Assembly: GCF_034347425.1 (NCBI RefSeq)
Contig: NZ_CP133779.1
Span: 2,294,001-2,358,000, forward strand
Length of the DNA: 64,000 bases
Source of the DNA: Undibacterium sp. CCC3.4
Lineage (GTDB): Bacteria; Pseudomonadota; Gammaproteobacteria; Burkholderiales; Burkholderiaceae_D
Reading direction: 5' to 3'
Position numbers and translations under genes: made by a program. Shown piece by piece: positions 8,601-16,496 of the stretch. Positions within the stretch are counted from its first letter, which is position 1. Each line of letters starts with the position of its first letter. The notes under the pieces were generated by a model. The model was not told the DNA's origin. It searched no databases and worked only from the letters and a program-made list of their open reading frames with translations.

Positions 8601-9361
8601 AGAAACAGGCTCTCCAAGTGAATAATTTTCTCGTGCTTGCCGTGTTTGGGATTGAGTTCAATCGCACGTATCCTGCCTTGTACAAGAAAAAAAACCTGCT
8701 CGCAAATTTCGGCAATATCGGCCATATTGTGCGAAGTGATCAGTACGATAGCGCCGGTTTGCTGAGCAAACTGCGCCAGAGACGGACGCAAGGCAATTCC
8801 AGATTCGATATCTAGCCCTATGGTTGGCTCATCCAGAATTAATAATCGCGGTTGATTGAGCAGATGAATGAGCAGATTGGCTTTGACAGATTGCCCCAAG
8901 GAATAGGTTTTGGCAGGTTTGTCGACGATATGGCAGAGCGCCAGCTCCTGTAATCGTATGTCAACTTGGGCAGGATCGTAATGGCGCCGATATATATGCT
9001 CGAACAGTCGCAGGTTTTCGTGCAACGACAGTTCAGGCCAGAGCAGCGATTGATGTCCGAACATCACGCCGAGCTGGCGCAGCATGCCCGGCTTGCGCGT
9101 GCTGGGACTATCGCCGAATACATCAATGCTACCGGAATCGGCTTGCAGAATGCCGCTCATGAGTTTGATCAGTGTCGTTTTTCCACTACCATTTTTACCG
9201 AGTAATCCGTAGTTAGTCCCTGAGTGAGGCAGATGCAAATCGAGAGCTTGGAAAATGTTGACTGTGGTTTCCGTGCGGGAAAACAGATTGCGGTACCAAG
9301 GGCCGCTGGCAATGCTGCGGACACGGTAGTTGAATGAAACGGCAGTGAGCTTAACTGACAT
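8597..9361 (-). CDS. ABC exporter ATP-binding subunit (COG4586-like)
   Basis: A 254-residue ATPase that powers the two permeases downstream. Walker A is GKNGSGKT (near residue 55), Walker B is LLILDEPT, and the switch His is in ITSHN. The signature helix reads YSLGQSVKA instead of LSGGQ; an SLGQ form is the rule in the COG4586 group and is not a defect. The start is supported by GAGG upstream of ATG 9361. A 28-codon peptide gene ends 34 bases upstream on the same strand, suggesting an export system for that peptide, although this is inference. Confidence 0.9.
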   Translation of the reverse strand: MSVKLTAVSFNYRVRSIASGPWYRNLFSRTETTVNIFQALDLHLPHSGTNYGLLGKNGSGKTTLIKLMSGILQADSGSIDVFGDSPSTRKPGMLRQLGVMFGHQSLLWPELSLHENLRLFEHIYRRHYDPAQVDIRLQELALCHIVDKPAKTYSLGQSVKANLLIHLLNQPRLLILDEPTIGLDIESGIALRPSLAQFAQQTGAIVLITSHNMADIAEICEQVFFLVQGRIRAIELNPKHGKHEKIIHLESLFL

Positions 9362-9395
9362 GTTCAGACCTCAGTAGTAAGTCATAGTGCTCTTT

Positions 9396-9482
9396 TCAGG
9401 ACGGCGATGTGATTACTTCTTGCTGTTGATCGGGAGGCTGCGTGATGGGATGGGTTTCGGATTGACTGACAGACTTGGTCAT
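9396..9482 (-). CDS. 28-residue peptide gene leading the ABC exporter operon
   Basis: A short open frame beginning MTKSVSQSETHPITQPP and ending in ITSPS, rich in Ser, Thr, Gln and Pro, with no Cys. An excellent ribosome site (GAGGAG, 7 bases before the ATG) supports translation; the longer in-frame start at 9608 has no such site. It lies 34 bases upstream of an ABC ATPase gene on the same strand, so the order is peptide, ATPase, permease, permease. This is the order expected of an exported or modified peptide, or of a leader peptide. No modifying enzyme is adjacent, and no known family was recognised. Confidence 0.55.
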   Translation of the reverse strand: MTKSVSQSETHPITQPPDQQQEVITSPS

Positions 9483-9640
9483 TTTTTTCTCCTCACGAAT
9501 AGAAAACATTTTATGTCTTGGTGTAAAAAAGTAAATAGGATAAATTCGAAAATGTGCGCAGGAAAGAGCAATGGTGAAGCAAGTACCAATACGTATTCGG
9601 GATAGCATTCATCAAAAATCTGACTAGGGTTTGAAACCCC

Positions 9641-9892
9641 GGCCTTCAGAGGCTGTCGCAAAAGCCTAATGGACGCTTTTTTACACCTGAAACACCGTAT
9701 ACCTCGTCATTCCCGCGTGCTTTTGGCGGGAACCTAGTGTCGTTTTTTACACTGAAAATGCCACAATTTCTGGCATTTTCAGTTAACCACGAACGTCGCT
9801 GGATTCCTGCCAAAAGCACGCAGGAACGACGCGGCCACCAGTCGGGGTAATGATACCGACTGAAAACCCTTTTGCGACAGCCTCTTCAGGCC
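9641..9892. repeat. Large nested palindromic element (MITE-like)
   Basis: Outer arms at 9641-9664 and 9869-9892 contain GAGGCTGTCGCAAAAG and its exact complement. Inside, a second pair carries CCCGCGTGCTTTTGGCGGGAA (about 9713-9733) against CCTGCCAAAAGCACGCAGGAA. At the centre, ACTGAAAATGCCA and TGGCATTTTCAGT flank a 5-base loop. The whole element of about 250 bases can fold on itself and has no gene of its own. Such elements are typical of non-autonomous mobile repeats in Burkholderiales genomes. It abuts the broken end of the nucleotidyltransferase gene. Confidence 0.75.
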
Positions 9893-9975
9893 GGTGAGCG
9901 ACGAAGGAGCGACGCGATGGGAGGGGATGCAAACCCCTTCCAGAGGCTTTTCCATCGTCGCTTGCGACGATCCAT

Positions 9976-10277
9976 TTAGTTGTTGATGAGCGCCTTCTTG
10001 AATTCACCGTTTTCAATCTTTGATCGCAGGCCACCGGTCCGCAAACAGTCTCCGCAAAAAGGTGCAACTTATCGGACAGGGCCATTTTTGCAGACAAAAA
10101 TTGCCCATGTCGACTTGAAAGTAAAACCACCAGGTCGGCATCGCTGTCCGGTTTGAATTCTCCACGGGCACGATTGCCGTACAAAATTGCGCTCCGCAAA
10201 GGAAATTTCGTAGCCGCTTCAGCTAAGAAGGCTTGCGTTGTTTTTACTGTTTCCAGGTCAAGAGGGTGATTTTCCAC
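9976..10277 (-). pseudogene. Broken MNT-type nucleotidyltransferase (MntA-like)
   Basis: The N-terminal half is clear: a GTG start at 10277, then SAILYGNRARGEFKPDSDADL, the nucleotidyltransferase motif normally GSRARG...SDxDL (here the Ser is Asn). After about residue 75 the frame loses similarity and runs into the palindromic repeat. A different frame continues the expected C-terminus (RSKIENGEFKKALINN, stop at 9976-9978), so a frameshift near 10050 separates the halves. Related proteins are antitoxins paired with HepT toxins, but no HepT gene is present. It is best read as a decayed antitoxin gene. Confidence 0.65.
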
Positions 10278-10450
10278 TGTTCGCAGTGTGCGCTCTTTAG
10301 TATCAATTTCAGGTGATCGCTATTCAATGAACCGTATAGCACCGCATGCCTGTCGCTACGCATTTTTTTGAAATCCGGTACCAGCGACAGCACACCCAAA
10401 ATCGACCCGATGTGGTCGATCCCAGCACGTATCCTATCCGCGCGCACAAC

Positions 10451-10484
10451 AAAAAACCCGCATTCTCCAAGGAGTTTGCGGGTT
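10451..10484 (-). terminator. Rho-independent terminator of the tRNA-Met gene
   Basis: On the minus strand, CCCGCA and CTCC pair with GGAG and TGCGGG around a TT loop, followed by six T residues. It lies about 35 bases downstream of the tRNA 3' end. Confidence 0.88.
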
Positions 10485-10519
10485 CTTCGTACGTTGCAGA
10501 ACGAGTCTGAACGAAATTC

Positions 10520-10596
10520 TGGTGGTGATAGGTGGACTTGAACCACCGACCCCAGCATTATGAGTGCTGTGCTCTAACCAACTGAGCTATATCACC
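10520..10596 (-). tRNA. tRNA-Met (anticodon CAT, elongator type)
   Basis: On the minus strand the sequence runs from GGTGATATAGCTCAGTTGG to TATCACCACCA, with a 7-bp acceptor stem, the D-arm AGCTC..GAGC, an anticodon loop CTCATAA and the T-arm loop TTCAAGT. The CCA end is encoded. The anticodon arm CAGCA CTCATAA TGCTG and the context GAGCACA...GGGGTC resemble elongator tRNA-Met more than tRNA-Ile2, which shares the CAT anticodon. A good promoter lies upstream and a terminator downstream, so it is a single-gene transcript. Confidence 0.93.
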
Positions 10597-10608
10597 AAGA
10601 AGCCTGAG

Positions 10609-10637
10609 ATTATGTCAGGCTGTGACCCCGCTGTCAA
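10609..10637 (-). promoter_or_regulatory. Promoter of tRNA-Met
   Basis: On the minus strand, TTGACA (10632-10637) and CATAAT (10609-10614) are separated by 17 bases, ending 12 bases before the mature tRNA 5' end. This is close to the sigma-70 consensus. Confidence 0.8.
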
Positions 10638-10703
10638 TATCGGGAGACGGAATTTTCTGGGAATTGCTTTGTTCTGTATCAAAACGCTGCTGCGGTGACG
10701 CTT

Positions 10704-11672
10704 TCATGTCTGGCCATCCTGGTTTTTTCTGACCATTTCAAGGATTTGCTCTTGCGGGTCTTGGCTCAGGCAATCGATGATCAGGCGTTCCGGCATAGAG
10801 CGCAACCAAGTCAGCTGGCGTTTGGCCAACTGGCGGGTGGCGATGATGCCAAGTTCGCGCATCTCTGCTGCGTTGATATTGTTATCGAGATAATCCCAGG
10901 CCTGACGGTAGCCGACGCAGCGTATCGAGGGCAGGTCGGGATGCAGCTCGGGGCGTTGCTTGAGGCGGCGCACTTCGTCGAGGAAACCGTGCGCCAGCAT
11001 GTGGTCGAAGCGTTCGGCGATACGTTGGTGCAGCACGCTGCGATCCGACGGTTCCAGCGAGATAGCCAAGGTTTCGAAGGCGGGTGCGGCGCGGCTTTGC
11101 TGGGCCAGCAGGGTGCTCATGGCTTGTCCGGACAGCGTGATGATTTCGAGGGCACGCTGGACGCGCTGGCTATCGTTCGGCTGCAGGCGCGCGGCGGTGA
11201 TCGGATCGAGGCGCGCCAGGCGTGCATGCAGCGCCGGCACGCCGTCGCGTGCGGCTTCGGCATCGAGTGCGGCACGCAGTATGGGATCGGCACCGGGTAA
11301 ATCGTCGAGGCCGTGTTTGAGCGCATTGAAGTACATCATGGTGCCGCCGACTAAGATCGGCAGTTTGCCGCGCGCGCGAATATCGTTGACCAGTGCGGCG
11401 GCATCGGTGCGGAACTGCGCTACCGAGTACGATTGCGCCGGGTCGATCAGGTCGATCAGGTGGTGCGGCGCGCTGGCGCGCTCGGCGGCGCTCGGTTTGG
11501 CGGTGCCGATATCCATGTCGCGATACACGAGGGCGGAATCGACCGAGATGATTTCGGCCGGAATGTGCCGGGCGATGGTCAACGCGGCCGCGGTCTTGCC
11601 GGAGGCGGTTGGGCCCATGATGGCGATCACGAGTGGCTGCCGCGGCGCTGCGGGAATAGTTTTATTGGCCAC
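10704..11672 (-). CDS. miaA: tRNA dimethylallyltransferase
   Basis: MiaA transfers a dimethylallyl group to N6 of adenosine 37 in tRNAs that read UNN codons, improving anticodon pairing. The 322-residue length is normal. The P-loop reads GPTASGKT (near residue 20), followed by [19 protein letters not shown], the [16 protein letters not shown] motif of the family with Gln replaced by Ala. Later motifs are [13 protein letters not shown] and GYRQAWDYL. Its start overlaps the end of mutL by 11 bases, the classic mutL-miaA arrangement, so the two are surely co-transcribed. Confidence 0.97.
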   Translation of the reverse strand: MANKTIPAAPRQPLVIAIMGPTASGKTAAALTIARHIPAEIISVDSALVYRDMDIGTAKPSAAERASAPHHLIDLIDPAQSYSVAQFRTDAAALVNDIRARGKLPILVGGTMMYFNALKHGLDDLPGADPILRAALDAEAARDGVPALHARLARLDPITAARLQPNDSQRVQRALEIITLSGQAMSTLLAQQSRAAPAFETLAISLEPSDRSVLHQRIAERFDHMLAHGFLDEVRRLKQRPELHPDLPSIRCVGYRQAWDYLDNNINAAEMRELGIIATRQLAKRQLTWLRSMPERLIIDCLSQDPQEQILEMVRKNQDGQT

Positions 11673-13515
11673 GTAAAAACATCCGGTCGAGGTCGTTCAT
11701 GCCCAGTTGTACCCAGGTCGGGCGGCCGTGATTACATTGGTCGGCACGTTCAGTTTGTTCCATCTGGCGCAGCAGGGCGTTCATTTCCAGTACGGTCAGG
11801 CTGCGATTGGCACGTACGGCGGTATGACAAGCCAATGTGCCGAGCAATTCATTGCGGCGGTCGATCAGCACACGCGAGCCGCCGTATTCGCGTACTTCGC
11901 GCAGCACGTCGCGCGCCAGCGATTGGGCATCGGCATTTTGCAGCAGGGCCGGCACGGCGCGCACGGCCAAGGTGGTCGGGCTGATGGCGGCGAGGTCGAA
12001 ACCCAGGGTTTTCAGGGTATCGTGGTGTTCGGCGACGGTGGCTACTTCGATGGCATCGGCGTAGAAAGTGACCGGAATCAGCAGGGCTTGTACCGGCATG
12101 GCGTTTTCATCGAGCGCCTGTTTGAGTTGCTCGTAGAGGATGCGTTCGTGTGCCGCATGCATGTCGACCAGTACCAAGCCTTGGCTGTTTTGGGCGATCA
12201 CATACACGCCGTGTAACTGGGCCAGTGCAAAACCGAGCGGATGTTCGTCGTCCGGCAGGCTGCGCGCTGGTGGCACTTGCGGTGTCGTGCCGGTGGGCGG
12301 GCGAAACAGCGCGCCATAGCTTTGCAGATTTTGCGCTACGCCGGCTTCGTTGCGGCTGCCGAAGTTGTTGTAGTTTTGGCCGCCGTTACTGCTGCCGCCG
12401 CTTTCTCGTGGCGTGGCGAATTGGCTGGCGAAGCTGCTTTGTGTGCCGGCGATCCAGGCTTGCGGTGAGCTGGCAGCGGCGGTGGCCGGTGCCGGTACGG
12501 TGCCGTAGGCGGTGGCCGAAGTCAGGGCTAAGGCGCGGCTGACGGCGTGAAAGACAAATTGATGGACGGCGCGGCTGTCGCGGAAGCGTACTTCGATTTT
12601 GGATGGGTGGACGTTGACGTCAACCAACGCCGGGTCGAGTTCTAAGGCCAGCACATACGCGGGATAGCGGTCGCCGTGCAAGACATCCTGATACGCGGCG
12701 CGCACGGCGTGGGTCAGCAGTTTGTCGCGCACAAAACGACCATTAACATAAAAGTACTGGGCATCGGCGCGCGCTTTCGAGGCGGTCGGTAAGCCGACGA
12801 AGCCATGTAGTCGCAAGGGGCCGGCGCTTTCGTCGAGCGCTAAGCGGGCCGCAGAAAAATTGTCACCCAGAATTTGCCCACTGCGTTTGTCGATCGCGCT
12901 GACATTCCAATGGTCGACCGCTTTGCCGTTGTGGCTCAGGGAAAAGGCGACGTCCGGCCGGGCCAGCGCGATGCGGCGCACCACTTCGGCACAATGGCCG
13001 AATTCAGTTTGTTCCGATTTCAGAAATTTGCGTCGCGCCGGCGTGTTGTAATACAGATCTTGTACATCGACTGTGGTACCGGCAGCACCCGAGGCCGGTG
13101 AGATTTTGCCGGCTTCGATTTGCCAGGCATGTGCATCGTCGGCCGTGCGCGTGGTCAGGGTGAGTAGCGAGACCGAGGCGATCGAGGCCAGCGCTTCACC
13201 GCGAAAGCCCAGCGTGGCGACATTTTCGAGTTCGGACAGTGAGGCGATTTTTGAGGTGGCATGGCGTGCCAAGGCCAGCGGCAGTTGCTCTGGCGGAATG
13301 CCGCGGCCATTGTCGGTGATGGCAATGCGCTTGACGCCGCCTTCTTCGAGGCGGATGCTGATGCTGGCGGCACCGGCGTCGAGAGCGTTTTCAAGAATTT
13401 CTTTGACTACGGCGGAAGGCCGTTCGACCACTTCACCGGCGGCGATCTGGGAAATTAAGTTATCGGGCAGCGCCAAAATGGGGCGGCGTTCAAGAGAGTT
13501 TGCATTCATCATCAA
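11662..13515 (-). CDS. mutL: DNA mismatch repair protein MutL
   Basis: MutL couples mismatch recognition by MutS to strand incision. The N-terminal GHKL ATPase shows [32 protein letters not shown] and [11 protein letters not shown] low-complexity linker of about 120 residues rich in Ala, Ser, Asn and Gly separates it from the C-terminal dimerisation domain. Around residue 452 the C-terminal domain has [12 protein letters not shown], matching the DQHA(x)2E(x)4E metal-binding endonuclease motif except Gln to Met. This suggests a nicking MutL, as in bacteria lacking MutH. It is the first gene of the mutL-miaA operon. Confidence 0.97.
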   Translation of the reverse strand: MMMNANSLERRPILALPDNLISQIAAGEVVERPSAVVKEILENALDAGAASISIRLEEGGVKRIAITDNGRGIPPEQLPLALARHATSKIASLSELENVATLGFRGEALASIASVSLLTLTTRTADDAHAWQIEAGKISPASGAAGTTVDVQDLYYNTPARRKFLKSEQTEFGHCAEVVRRIALARPDVAFSLSHNGKAVDHWNVSAIDKRSGQILGDNFSAARLALDESAGPLRLHGFVGLPTASKARADAQYFYVNGRFVRDKLLTHAVRAAYQDVLHGDRYPAYVLALELDPALVDVNVHPSKIEVRFRDSRAVHQFVFHAVSRALALTSATAYGTVPAPATAAASSPQAWIAGTQSSFASQFATPRESGGSSNGGQNYNNFGSRNEAGVAQNLQSYGALFRPPTGTTPQVPPARSLPDDEHPLGFALAQLHGVYVIAQNSQGLVLVDMHAAHERILYEQLKQALDENAMPVQALLIPVTFYADAIEVATVAEHHDTLKTLGFDLAAISPTTLAVRAVPALLQNADAQSLARDVLREVREYGGSRVLIDRRNELLGTLACHTAVRANRSLTVLEMNALLRQMEQTERADQCNHGRPTWVQLGMNDLDRMFLRGQ

Positions 13516-13586
13516 ATTATACCTGCTCGCTTGCGCGCGCAGCGGCTTAGTGTATGATATCCGCGGGTTCCCAGACTAGGATGATA

Positions 13587-14234
13587 ATGGATTTTATGCA
13601 ATTATTAGGTATGCTTTTGCATGTCGACAAAATGCTCGGTGCGGTGATTGCACAATATGGCACCTTGGTATATGTCGTGTTGTTTGCGATTATTTTTTGT
13701 GAAACGGCGTTTGTTGTACTGCCGTTTTTACCCGGCGATTCATTATTGTTCATTGCCGGCACTTTCAGCGCGACCGGTGCCATGAATGTCTGGGTGCTGA
13801 TCGTTTTGTTAGTGCTCGCTTCGATACTCGGCAATACCGTCAATTACTGGATAGGCAGTCAGATCGGCCACCGGGTGCTGGAACGTGATTACCGCTGGAT
13901 TGATAAAGCGGCACTGAGAAAAACCCATGAGTTTTATGAAAAACATGGCGGCAAAACCGTGGTGCTGGCGCGTTTCATTCCCATCGTGCGTACTTTTGCG
14001 CCGTTTGTGGCCGGCATTTCCGATATGACGCATCGTACTTTCCAAATCTTCAATGTGCTCGGCGCCTTGCTGTGGATTTTCAGTTTGGTATTGAGCGGCT
14101 ATTTTTTCGGTAATATTCCTTTCATTCGTGAGCATTTGAATAGCATTGTGCTCGTTGGTGTGGGTGCTGCGATTGTTCCTATCTTGCTCGGTACCTTGTG
14201 GAAGCTGTGTCGCGGCTGGCGTAAGGCGGTCTGA
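13587..14234 (+). CDS. DedA-family membrane protein
   Basis: About 215 residues with several membrane segments. The DedA hallmark is seen in FCETAFVVLPFLPGDSLLF and in the later segment ARFIPIVRTFAPFVAGISDM, which carries the conserved Arg residues. DedA proteins act in envelope lipid homeostasis, with recent work pointing to undecaprenyl-phosphate or phospholipid recycling, and need the proton-motive force. The start at 13587 is preferred for its spacing from AGG at 13578; starts at 13554 or 13581 are possible. It is divergent from mutL and is followed directly by a Cys-rich gene. Confidence 0.9.
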   Translation: MDFMQLLGMLLHVDKMLGAVIAQYGTLVYVVLFAIIFCETAFVVLPFLPGDSLLFIAGTFSATGAMNVWVLIVLLVLASILGNTVNYWIGSQIGHRVLERDYRWIDKAALRKTHEFYEKHGGKTVVLARFIPIVRTFAPFVAGISDMTHRTFQIFNVLGALLWIFSLVLSGYFFGNIPFIREHLNSIVLVGVGAAIVPILLGTLWKLCRGWRKAV

Positions 14235-14281
14235 TCTTGGCCGCTTCATCGATCCGTATCTGGTTGCACCAGGCGGCACCG

Positions 14282-14572
14282 ATGAAGCCGCCGCTCGGGC
14301 AGGCGTGTAATGGTTGTGGTGTGTGTTGTGCTGCCGAGGCTTGCCCGGTGGCACTTATTTTTTTGTGGCAGCGCCGCGGACCCTGCCGCGCGCTCGAATG
14401 GCATGAAGCAGGGCAGCATTATCGCTGTGGCATGGTGTTGCAGCCGGCGCGCTATGTGCGTACTCTGCGCGCGCTGCCCTTGCCGCTGCATGCTTGGTTG
14501 GGGCGACGCGTGCGGCGCTGGATTGCCGCCGGCAGCGCTTGCGATTCCAGCGCCCATGTAGAGCTTGGCTGA
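14282..14572 (+). CDS. YkgJ-like Cys-rich protein (putative metal or Fe-S binding)
   Basis: A protein of about 96 residues with ACNGCGVCCAAEACPVAL near the N-terminus, a tight Cys cluster of the kind annotated as YkgJ or zinc/iron-chelate binding, and two further Cys residues (GPC and YRCGM). The C-terminal half is Arg- and Ala-rich. The reaction is unknown. The frame is open from a TTG at 14237, three bases after the DedA stop, but ATG 14282 fits a normal start better. It probably shares a transcript with the DedA gene. It faces amiC tail to tail with only 7 bases between stops. Confidence 0.7.
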   Translation: MKPPLGQACNGCGVCCAAEACPVALIFLWQRRGPCRALEWHEAGQHYRCGMVLQPARYVRTLRALPLPLHAWLGRRVRRWIAAGSACDSSAHVELG

Positions 14573-14579
14573 GGCGAGC

Positions 14580-15968
14580 TCAGGTCAGGCGACTTTTTGC
14601 CAGCGGTGGATTCTTTGAAAAATACTTTTTGACACCCTTGACGATGGCCTCAGCCATTTGGTCTTGATAGGCGTCGTCGGTCAGTTTGGCTTCTTCTTCG
14701 GGGTTGGAGATGAAGGCCGTTTCTATCAAGATGCTGGGAATATCCGGGGCCTTCAAGACCGCAAAGCCGGCTTGTTCGACCGCGCCCTTGTGTAAGCGGT
14801 TGATGCCGCTGATTTCATTGAGTACCACCTTGCCAAGTTTCAGGCTATCGTTGATTTGCGCCGTGGTAGAAAGGTCGAGCAAGACGCTGGCCAATTGACG
14901 GTCATGGGTTTTGATGTTGACGCCACCGATCAAATCGGCGGCGTTTTCTTTATCGGCCAGCCAGCGCGCCGCACTGGAACTGGCACCTTTTTCGGATAAG
15001 GCGAACACCGATGAGCCGCGAGCAGTCGGATTGACAAAGGCATCGGCATGCACCGACATGAACAGATCGGCTTGCACGGCGCGTGCTTTTTGTACGCGCA
15101 CATTGAGCGGTACGAAGTAGTCGGCGTCGCGTGTGAGCATGACGCGCATGTTCGGGTGTTGTTCCAGTTTTGCCTTGAGGCGTTTCGCAATCGCCAACAC
15201 GACATCTTTTTCGCGACTGCCACCGCGCCCAGTGGCACCTGGGTCTTCGCCGCCATGACCGGGGTCGATGGCGATGGTGATCATGCGCATAAGCAAAGGG
15301 TTGGCGCTATCGAATTTATCGAGCGGTTTCGCCGCGACACTGCTGTCGGGCCGGTTTTCCGGTTTGGCGGATGGTTTCGCTTTGGCTTCGGCCGGCAATT
15401 CGGCTGGCTCGGCTTTGCGTTCGCCCATAGGTGTGGTCGGTGCGACTTGGGCGTGTTGGCCATCATTTTGCCAGTCGCCTTTTTCAATCAGGGCGGCGAT
15501 CGGGTCGGGCGCATTGGCCGGATACAGATCGAATACCAGACGGTGCTTATAATTGCCAACCGGTTGCAGGGTAAATACCTGCGGGCTGACTTCTTCTTTC
15601 AAATCGAACACCAGCCTGACCACATTGGGCTTGTTTTGGCCGACTCGGACTTGGCGTATGTAGGGGTCGTTGGATTGGATTTTCGCGACCAGTTCTTTCA
15701 AGGTCGGATTGAGTTCCAGCCCTTCGATATCGACGACCAGGCGTTCCGGATTTTTGACGGTGAAAAAGTTAGTCACCAATTCACTGTCGTTTTCCAACGT
15801 GACACGGGTGTAGTCTTCCGCCGGCCAGACGCGCACGGCGAGAATTTTGGCCGCCCGTGCCAAGGGCGTGACGAATACCGACAGCAGCAAGGTGCCGCCG
15901 GCTTTGAGCAGAGTACGGCGACGCTGCGGGCTTACAGATTTGGAACGAATTGGAGTGATGCGAGACAT
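14580..15968 (-). CDS. amiC: N-acetylmuramoyl-L-alanine amidase AmiC
   Basis: AmiC cleaves the amide bond between MurNAc and the stem peptide during daughter-cell separation. It has 462 residues: a Tat-type signal (QRRRTLLKAGG, then a hydrophobic run ending LARAA), an AMIN domain at about 45-150 that targets the septum, a Pro/Ala/Lys-rich linker, and an Amidase_3 zinc domain from about 230. Catalytic signatures are IDPGHGGEDPGA, the SREKD Glu, SVHADAF and ILIETAFISN. It lies downstream of tsaE, overlapping it by 37 bases, an order common in proteobacteria. Confidence 0.96.
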   Translation of the reverse strand: MSRITPIRSKSVSPQRRRTLLKAGGTLLLSVFVTPLARAAKILAVRVWPAEDYTRVTLENDSELVTNFFTVKNPERLVVDIEGLELNPTLKELVAKIQSNDPYIRQVRVGQNKPNVVRLVFDLKEEVSPQVFTLQPVGNYKHRLVFDLYPANAPDPIAALIEKGDWQNDGQHAQVAPTTPMGERKAEPAELPAEAKAKPSAKPENRPDSSVAAKPLDKFDSANPLLMRMITIAIDPGHGGEDPGATGRGGSREKDVVLAIAKRLKAKLEQHPNMRVMLTRDADYFVPLNVRVQKARAVQADLFMSVHADAFVNPTARGSSVFALSEKGASSSAARWLADKENAADLIGGVNIKTHDRQLASVLLDLSTTAQINDSLKLGKVVLNEISGINRLHKGAVEQAGFAVLKAPDIPSILIETAFISNPEEEAKLTDDAYQDQMAEAIVKGVKKYFSKNPPLAKSRLT

Positions 15969-16417
15969 GCGATACCTTTGACAGACAACGCGTGCAATTC
16001 TACCTCACGTGCGTCACCGGCGACGCGTAAAAATAACTGTAAATCTGCTTGCGGCAGGATGCCATCGGCTTTTTCTGGCCATTCGACCAGGCAGATGTTA
16101 GAGGCATTGAACTCTTCGCGAAACCCAGCGTCTAAAAACTCTTCTGCGCTGACCATGCGATATAAGTCAAAATGCAGTATTGTTAATTTCTGGCCGTGCA
16201 AAGTCACTGGATACGGCTCGACCAGCGTGTAGGTCGGGCTTTTGACTGTGCCATGGTAGCCGGCTGCATGAATGAGCGCACGTGCGAGTGCAGTTTTGCC
16301 CGCACCGAGGTCGCCATGTAAAAATAGCGACATGCCCGGCTGCAGTACGCGTGCCAGACACTTCCCTAAAGTTTGTGTGGCTGCCTCATCGGGCAGTGTG
16401 GTTTTATAATGTGACAT
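15932..16417 (-). CDS. tsaE: tRNA threonylcarbamoyladenosine biosynthesis ATPase TsaE
   Basis: TsaE is the ATPase of the TsaBDE complex that makes the t6A modification at position 37 of ANN-decoding tRNAs. The 161-residue protein shows the P-loop HGDLGAGKTALARAL (near residue 35), SPTYTLVEPY and HFDLYRM, and a C-terminal WPEK element, all typical. tsaD lies elsewhere in this window (32383-33411). The gene heads a minus-strand transcript with amiC and is divergent from queG, with 70-80 bases between the starts for two promoters. Confidence 0.96.
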   Translation of the reverse strand: MSHYKTTLPDEAATQTLGKCLARVLQPGMSLFLHGDLGAGKTALARALIHAAGYHGTVKSPTYTLVEPYPVTLHGQKLTILHFDLYRMVSAEEFLDAGFREEFNASNICLVEWPEKADGILPQADLQLFLRVAGDAREVELHALSVKGIACLASLQFVPNL

Positions 16418-16496
16418 TTCCAGCCAAGTCTGTATTCATGAATTCGCTTAACATAGCATATCGTCCGGTCCTTGTATATTTAGCGCGGGCGTGCCG

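Noticed and set aside
10244..10558. 104-codon open frame on the minus strand upstream of the nucleotidyltransferase remnant
   Set aside because: It runs through the tRNA-Met gene and its terminator, so it cannot be a real gene as drawn.
15048..16232. 394-codon open frame on the plus strand
   Set aside because: It is antisense to amiC and tsaE and gives a composition typical of a shadow frame (Phe/Arg/Gly rich).
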